The position numbers and the translations under genes were made by a program. From Lycocorax pyrrhopterus obiensis (Eukaryota > Chordata > Aves > Passeriformes > Paradisaeidae), in assembly GCA_014706295.1 (NCBI GenBank), contig JACSVZ010000004.1:620001-684000 (forward strand): a stretch of 64,000 nucleotides of DNA. The letters run 5' to 3'. Every line of letters starts with the position of its first letter. The stretch's first letter is position 1. Below, piece after piece: positions 58,060 to 64,000 of this stretch. The notes below the pieces were generated by a model. That model was not told the origin of the DNA and did not search any database. It saw only the letters and a program-made list of their open reading frames with translations.

Positions 58060-58135
58060 GGAATGGGCATGGGAATGTGAGGGGGTGGAAGTGGGAATGT
58101 GAGGGGGTGGAAGTGGGAACAGGAAGGGCTGGGAA
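58060..58135. repeat. 22-bp tandem repeat 'gtgagggggtggaagtggga'
   Basis: Three near-identical units, preceded by a related 'atgagggaatgggcatggga'. Confidence 0.85.
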
Positions 58136-59380
58136 GTGGGATGAGGTTGATATTCCATGTGCATCCCACCTCATAGGCTGGACTTCCTTATTTTTCCCCC
58201 ATCCTGTCCTTTTTTTTATGAAAAATACCCCCAGATACATCCCAAACCTTCTGCTTTGCCAGGAGTCACCTTGGTCCGCAGAAAAAATGGGATCAAACCC
58301 ACAAAACCCCTGGAATTTCCCCCTGGGTACGGCTGGAGCCAGGATCCAGCTGCCTCAGTGCCCACCATGGGAGGATCCCAAGGAAAACCCTCTGGAGCCA
58401 CTGGGAATTCGGGAAGGGAGAGGTGGAATTAAAAACTGGATCAGGACGTGTTTCCCAATGGAATTCCCGCCCTTCCTCTCCGTGCCACCCATCCTGGCAT
58501 TCCCAGGATAACTGGGAAAAACTCCCTTCTCCCTCCTGGCGCCCTTTCCATGCCTCCAACACTGGCTGCTCCTGGGTTTTCTGGGAAGCGTTCCCGGGAC
58601 AAGCAGAGCCGTGCCCCGCTCCCGGCTTTCCACGGTGTCCATGTGCAATTCCAAGGCTTTACGGCTCCCCCATGGAGCCTTCCCTTGGAGCTCGATTATC
58701 CCGGGAAATGGAGACTTTATGGACTCCAGCTGGGAAGTGGGACATTAATGATCCCGCTTGGCACAGCTCCATATGTTTTCCGCCTTCTCCCGAGATCCCG
58801 GTTTTTTATGGTGACATTTATTTCATGGAAATGAGCCTGGGAATGAAGATCCATGGCCCTTCCTGGAGATTTGCAGGGATCGCTTCCCTCTGCCACGGAT
58901 AATCCTGGAACGGAAGAGGAAAACTGAGTATTCCCTCTTCCCACCTTGCCGGGAATCCAAGAAAATCTGGGATTTTTACATTTCAGTGGAGTTTTTTCCA
59001 GCTTTTCTCCTGTTAAAACACCTCAGCTTTTCCACACCCAAACTCCCGATTCCAAGAAAATTTGCTGCCCAAATGTTGGCGTCTCCAAATGCAAATTTCC
59101 TTGGAAGTCACCTCCGGCTTTTCTTCCTAGCTGGAATTCTGCCTCCCACAATAAATCCCGAGGTGCTAATTCCTCGTTTTTATCTGAAGGGACCTTTCCT
59201 TGTGTTCCTTGGAATACAATGGACAATGCAGGGGCAAATCCAGGGGAATTTGGAGATAAAGGGAAAAGGGAGCCGTGGATGGATGAACCCCCAGGAGGAG
59301 AAAACCTGGAGCTGATTAGAATTTCCATCCTTTCCAGAGCCATTCCAGGCGTGCAGCCAGTGGGATTTGGGGCTTTCCAA
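58136..59380. other. noncoding DNA, no gene found
   Basis: Nothing recognised. Confidence 0.45.
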
Positions 59381-59795
59381 GGTGCAAATCCATCGGGAAT
59401 GGGGGAGCACCAGATCTCTCCGGGTTTGGGATCCCTTTGTGGGCTCTGGGAGGTATTTGGGATATTTTTGGCTCTTCCACCTGGAAAAGCCTTGGAAAAA
59501 GGCAAAGGATCCACCTTGGGATCCGCTCCTTCCCAAATTCCTGGTTTTATGCCATTCTTCCACCACTGACCTCAGTTAATTCCAAAGCTGGTGCAAATCC
59601 ACTGGGAACGGGGGGAGCATTGGATCTATCTGGCTTTGTGGGATCTGGGAGGTGTTCGGGGTATTTTTGGCTCTTCCACCTGGAAAAGCCTTGGAAAAAG
59701 GTGAAGGATCGACCTTGGGATGAGCCTGGTGCAGCAACTCCTTCCCAAATCCCACATTTATCCCATTTTTCCCCCAGTGACCTCAGTTAAACCAG
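59381..59795. repeat. tandem duplication of a 209-bp segment
   Basis: 'ggtgcaaatccatcgggaat' (59381) and 'ggtgcaaatccactgggaac' (59590) begin two copies that share 'tttggctcttccacctggaa', 'aagccttggaaaaagg' and 'tgacctcagttaa'. About 80% or more alike by eye. Confidence 0.9.
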
Positions 59796-60514
59796 CGCGT
59801 GTTCCTCAATTCCGAGCCTTTCCAAAGCTGTTGACTTCCCAGAAAAGCAGGAAGCAGAGAAAGCCGGGAATTGGCTGCTCCCTCTGCTGCCCAAAAGGCG
59901 GAGGGGGGCGGGGGTGGCGGTGTGGGGCGGGAATTCCATCCAGCTTTAATTTATCCTGGATTTGAGCGTATTCCAGGTCACTGATCACACACCCAGTCGG
60001 GATCTGCGGAATAAAGGAATTCCTTCCAATCCTTCATTTGCGTTCTCCCTAATAAATCTTCATCCTGATTCCAACAGGATCGCTTCCCTTTTTTTCCCTT
60101 CTTCCTGTCTTTTTTTTTTTTTTTTTTTTTTGGAAAAACGTACCTGGATACAGCCCACACCCTCTGCTTTTCCACACTGGGATTGGGAATCCAGCTTTGC
60201 CAGGAGTCATCCCTATCCCACAGGAGAAATGGGATCAAACCCGCAAAACCCCTGGAATTTCCCTATGGATGCTGGAATGAAGCTCCCTTGGTGTCCAAGA
60301 AAAACCCACTTGGAGGGTCTGGAATCACCGGGAATTTGGGAAAGGAGAGGGGGTATTTCCAAGCAGGAAAAGCTGGGTCTGCTCCATCTCTCCCAATTCC
60401 AAGGGATGTCCCTGTCCTAGAGAGGCCCAGCATGTCCCAGATCCCAGTTTTCCATCTTTTCCCTCCCTGTAAACCAAAAGCAGCGGATCAGTGGGACATA
60501 CTCAGCCAAGGAGT
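59796..60514. other. noncoding DNA, no gene found
   Basis: Nothing recognised. T homopolymer at 60110-60131. Positions 60145-60400 share phrases with 58220-58470 ('gggatcaaacccacaaaacc', 'cctggaatttcc', 'ggaggatccca'), so an old segmental duplication is likely. Confidence 0.5.
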
Positions 60515-60630
60515 GAATCCAGGTTGGATGGGGCCTGGGAATGGTGGAAGATGTCCCTGTCCACGGCAGGGAGTGGGAATGGGATCATCCTTAAGGTCTC
60601 TTCCCAGCCAAAAAATTCTGGGAATTTACA
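60515..60630 (+). mobile_element. CR1 LINE 3' tail fragment
   Basis: 'aggttggatggggcctggga', 'gatgtccctgtccacggcag' and 'atcatccttaaggtctcttc' in CR1 sense order. Confidence 0.72.
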
Positions 60631-61069
60631 GGGGAAAAAATTCCAAACTAAGAAAGAAATTGGAGGCTAAAACCCTTTATTTGGAGAGGAGGCAAAGGAA
60701 GGGTTAAATTCCACGTATTCCGGATGAATCCAGGGATTTGGCTTTTCCAAACACAGAAACAGGGAGATATTCCAGGATGGAAATTCACACGGTATAACTG
60801 GAAGTGCTTGGGGTTTTTCCCCCTTGTTGTGAGACTGAAATTCATTCCCAGGAATTCTGGCCCCAATCCCAAAAACCTGCAATCCCTAAAATGCTGAGAT
60901 CCATTGGAAACAGCGTTCCCAAACTGAGGAATATTTCCCTCTTCAAGAAACCCCCTGAAAAGTTTTCCCAACCCGCTCCTGTAATTTTTTTTCCCATTTT
61001 TTTTCACTGGAGAAAAAAGCTCCAAAGACGTCCTGACAGTTTTCCCACTTTTCCCAGCCTCCATCCCGT
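60631..61069. other. noncoding DNA, no gene found
   Basis: Nothing recognised. Confidence 0.45.
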
Positions 61070-61330
61070 TTTCCCTCGTGTTTAATCTGCCTCATTTGGA
61101 CGATTTGCATCCCAGTTTCCCGGTTTTGTCCTTCCCTTCCCGGGCGTTCATTCCCGCTGATCCAAGGGCATCGCTTGCTTCCATCTTTCCCGATTTAATG
61201 ATATTTATCCGTCATCGCCTGGGAGAGGAATTGGCCGGAGCTCAATTTGGCGAAAGAAATCGGGATGGCTTCCAGGATAATCCCACGGAACACATGGAAT
61301 TTAATGGCCCCTTTTAATGTCGCCATCTGC
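61070..61330. other. candidate conserved noncoding element
   Basis: Less word-biased, with 'cgatttaatgatatttatcc', 'gaggaattggccggagctca' and 'aatggccccttttaatgtcg'. Pattern-based suggestion only. Confidence 0.3.
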
Positions 61331-61524
61331 AGCCGTTGTCCTTGGGATAAACCTGGATGCTGCTTCCCAATTCTCCTTGTGGAATTCCGCTCTCTGTCCC
61401 GACTCTCCTCTTGCTCCACCCACCCGGGTAGGCAGGTTGTTTTCCCTGGATTTTCCAGATGATCCAGCAGCCGGATAGGAGTGATTTTTCCTGAAATCCA
61501 CTTTGTGCTTCAGTCACCGAGGCA

Positions 61525-61795
61525 ATGGATCACGGAATTCCCGCATGGATTGGGATGGAATGGAGCTTATGGATCATTCACCTTCCTCTACCCCAGGCTG
61601 CTCCAAGCCCTGTCCGATGTGGATTTGAGCATATCCAGGGATGGGGCTGCCACAGCTTTCCTGGGAAAAGTGTTCTGGGGCTTCCCCGCCCTCACAGGGA
61701 GGAATTCCTTCCCGATGTCCCATCTATCCCTGGCAGTGGGAAGCTGTTCCCTGTATCCCATCCCTCCATCCCTTATCCCAAAACCCCACCCTGTT
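61525..61795 (-). mobile_element. CR1 LINE 3' region, antisense
   Basis: 'ctccaagccctgtccgatgt', 'atatccagggatggggctgc', 'cacagctttcctgggaaaag', 'cgccctcacagggaggaatt' and 'ccttcccgatgtcc': complement of the CR1 3' end, about 260 bp. Confidence 0.85.
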
Positions 61796-62599
61796 TGCAC
61801 CAAAGGCTGAGCCCCATCCCAAAAAAAACCCTTGGATGGCGCTGATGGGAATCCTCCTCCCTTTGGGGGAATTATCCCGATTTTTGGGGGTGCAAAGCCC
61901 TTCCTGCAGCATCCACGGAGTTATTCCAGCCCAAGGCAGCAAATCCCTCCTTTGGAAAAGCGGGATGCTTCCCTCCTCCTTCCAGCCGGGAGAAGAGGCA
62001 GCATTCCCATTCCCCATCCCAGCGCTGCTCTTCATTCCCGAGGCTGCTCCCGGGATTTTTGCGGCGTTTCTCCCATCCCAAAGTCCCTTTTTTGGGACTT
62101 GATCCCGATTTTCTGCTGTTTGCTCGCCGGGGCTTTATCGCGACTCGCCGCTACGGTGGGGAGCCGGGATAAATCTTGGAACGGGGAATAAAATCCCGGC
62201 AATTCCTCATGGAAGCAAAGAAAGCCACTAGAGGGACCTTCGGGCTGAGCCACGGCAAGGTCGCACCCGGATTCCGGAGGGGGGGGGGGGTCACATCCCC
62301 AAATTCCCGTTTTTCCCTCTCCTCCCGCTGCTCCAGGCTTATCCCACAACACCCCGCAGGCGTTCGCTCGGGATCTCCCAATAATTCCCTAAAAAACCCG
62401 GGAGCGCGCTTTATTTCCCTGTCTGACAACTTCCCTCAGCTTTTTCCACGTGAGGAGCCTTTGGGGGCAGTTTTCTCTTTTTTCCAACCCTTTTCTTCCC
62501 TCTCCCTGAACACTGAAAGCTTCAGGAAAAAAAAAAAAGAAAAAGAAAAAGAAAAAAACCCCCCAAAAAACCCAGGGAAAAATCTCCCGGCAGGAAAAC
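61796..62599. other. noncoding DNA, no gene found
   Basis: A run of about eleven G at 62280 and an A-rich purine tract at 62525-62580. No gene. Confidence 0.45.
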
Positions 62600-62614
62600 C
62601 GGGAGGCAAACACA

Positions 62615-62880
62615 GGAGTTAATTTGGGCCGGAATAGCTGCGGCTGTTTGTGGTTGTCCCTGACTCCGGAGCACCTGTGTTTGCTCACGAGCTTTTCCCA
62701 ATCTGCCACAAAATGCCCGGGATTGTCACATGGGCCCGGAGCTTCCCGGCGCCTTGGGAATGAAAAAGCCGCAGCTTTTAGCGGAGTTAATCATTAATGC
62801 GCCGGCCTTTGTCCCGTTCCCGAGGCTGCCAGGCCTTTGATATCCCAGATTTTCCAGCGGCGCCCGGAGCCAGGTACTGA
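62615..62880. other. candidate conserved noncoding element
   Basis: Less biased text with 'agcacctgtgtttgctcacg' (E-box and forkhead-like), 'gggattgtcacatgggcccg' and 'ttaatcattaatgcgccggc'. Pattern-based only. Confidence 0.3.
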
Positions 62881-63181
62881 GGAGCCCGCCTGGAGCTGGC
62901 CTTTCCCTCGGGATTCGCTTCCCGGGGGGATCCGTGCACCCCTGTGCCCATCCATGAGTTTTTCCCAGCTGGCGCATCCGACTCTCTGCCCCAACTTCAT
63001 TCTCTTTTGGGATAAAAATCCTTTGGGATATTCCCCCTCCCCGAGTTTTTGGATTCCTAGGAATTGGGGGGTGCCGGGACAGGAACACGGCTGCTCCCGC
63101 TCCTCTCCTGCTTCGCCATCCCTTCCCAACTTTCCACCTCCCCTTTTCCCACATTGTTTGCCCAGGGCCCGGTTGTTCCGG
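62881..63181. other. noncoding DNA, no gene found
   Basis: Nothing recognised. Confidence 0.4.
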
Positions 63182-63390
63182 GGGCACAGGGAGGGAACAC
63201 TCCAAAACGGCTTCATTTCCTTGGAATTCCCCGATAAAACCAGCTTTCCACCAGCTTGGAGCAGAATTCCCCCAAAGGAAGGTCCTGTTTTTCCAGGGGC
63301 TGTGGGAAGGAGGGCACAGGGAAGGAAAACTCCGCAGTGGCTCCACTTCCTTGGAATTCTCAAATAAAATCATTTTGGAGCAGGAGCACC
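63182..63390. repeat. tandem duplication, 130-bp unit
   Basis: 'gggcacagggagggaacact' (63182) and 'gggcacagggaaggaaaact' (63312) begin two copies that share 'cacttccttggaattc' and 'gataaaa/aataaaa'. The second copy is partial. Confidence 0.85.
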
Positions 63391-63604
63391 CCCCCCCGCC
63401 AAAGGCCAGGAGGCTTCCCATAAAACTGCTGGGAATGTGATTTGTGCTCCCGGAGCTCCGAGGCACAGTCAAACTCCAAGGTTCCTGAACTTTTCCTTGA
63501 CTCCGTCAAATCCTGACAGCTCCTCCATGGAGCTGCTGGGACAGGGATGGAGGGGGAGCTGCGCCAGGGGCTTCCCAAGCCTCTGTTCCCACAATTATGG
63601 CATC

Positions 63605-63795
63605 CATGGATAGAAATCCAGCTGGATCCCCCCATATTCCCAGCTGGAGAGCTCCCAATGCCTTCCTGATGATGCAAGAGATTCCCAGAGTTTCCCAGTG
63701 CTCTGTTCCCCATTTTTATTCCGCCTAGGAATGGAAATCCAGCTGAATCCCGCCACATTCCCAGCTGGAGAGCTTCCATCCCAGCTCCCAGTGCA
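63605..63795. repeat. duplication of about 45 bp, 122 bp apart
   Basis: 'gaaatccagctggatccccc' and 'gaaatccagctgaatcccgc' each lead into 'cattcccagctggagagct'. Starts near 63614 and 63736. Confidence 0.85.
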
Positions 63796-64000
63796 GGTGG
63801 AAAGCGCCTCAAATCCCAGATTTAAGGAGGAATTCAACAATTTCTCCATTTTTTGGCCCCCATGTTGCTGCCTCTGGAAGGTGGATGGGAAAACTCAGTG
63901 GCTCCATGGATTGACACTGCTCCCTCTGGAATGCCTGAGGGGGAACTCTTGGAAAGTTCTCCAGGGATTCCTCTGGGAAGAGTTTTGAGGCCACTTTTGT

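Overview
The window looks like vertebrate nuclear DNA from a bird, most likely a songbird. Evidence: at least sixteen degraded copies of the 3' end of a CR1 LINE (the usual avian LINE), many minisatellites and microsatellites, a CpG-island promoter-like block, a full-length avian-type endogenous retrovirus (ERV), and no bacterial gene organisation. The species call is inference. No host protein-coding exon could be supported: the many open frames outside the ERV are GC-rich or repeat-derived.

Layout. 1-16.7 kb is single-copy noncoding DNA saturated with GGAATT/AATCCC-type words and broken by CR1 tails. At 16827-23434 a complete ERV lies on the minus strand: two 641-bp LTRs differing at one base, a 5-bp target duplication (CAAGC), a primer-binding site matching the 3' end of tRNA-Ser, gag, an amber codon followed at once by a stem-loop, then pol in the same frame (protease, reverse transcriptase, RNase H, integrase), a polypurine tract, and no env. 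All pol catalytic residues are present, so gag and pol look intact. The insertion sits in an older dispersed repeat whose second copy is at 25.6 kb.

25.86-26.77 kb holds a CpG island with three cyclic-AMP-response-element modules about 100 bp apart, ETS and YY1-type sites, and a short intronless segment ending in a polyadenylation signal: an unassigned transcription unit or an LTR-like promoter. 27.5-28.45 kb is a sharply AT-rich island. 29.2 kb, 31.8 kb, 37.5-39.7 kb, 44.2-46.75 kb, 51.9 kb, 53.3-55.2 kb, 59.4 kb and 63.2-63.8 kb carry tandem repeats, the most elaborate being a compound AAT microsatellite with a roughly 600-bp higher-order unit at 37.5-39.7 kb.

Between the repeats of the right half are short stretches without the local word bias and dense in homeodomain, forkhead and TALE-like sites (45.0, 47.0, 54.3, 61.1 and 62.7 kb). 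They read like developmental conserved noncoding elements, but no alignment was possible. How the parts work together: only the ERV is a recognisable functional system (Gag by termination, Gag-Pol by stop-codon readthrough, reverse transcription primed by tRNA-Ser, integration by its own integrase). The rest is intergenic or intronic sequence.
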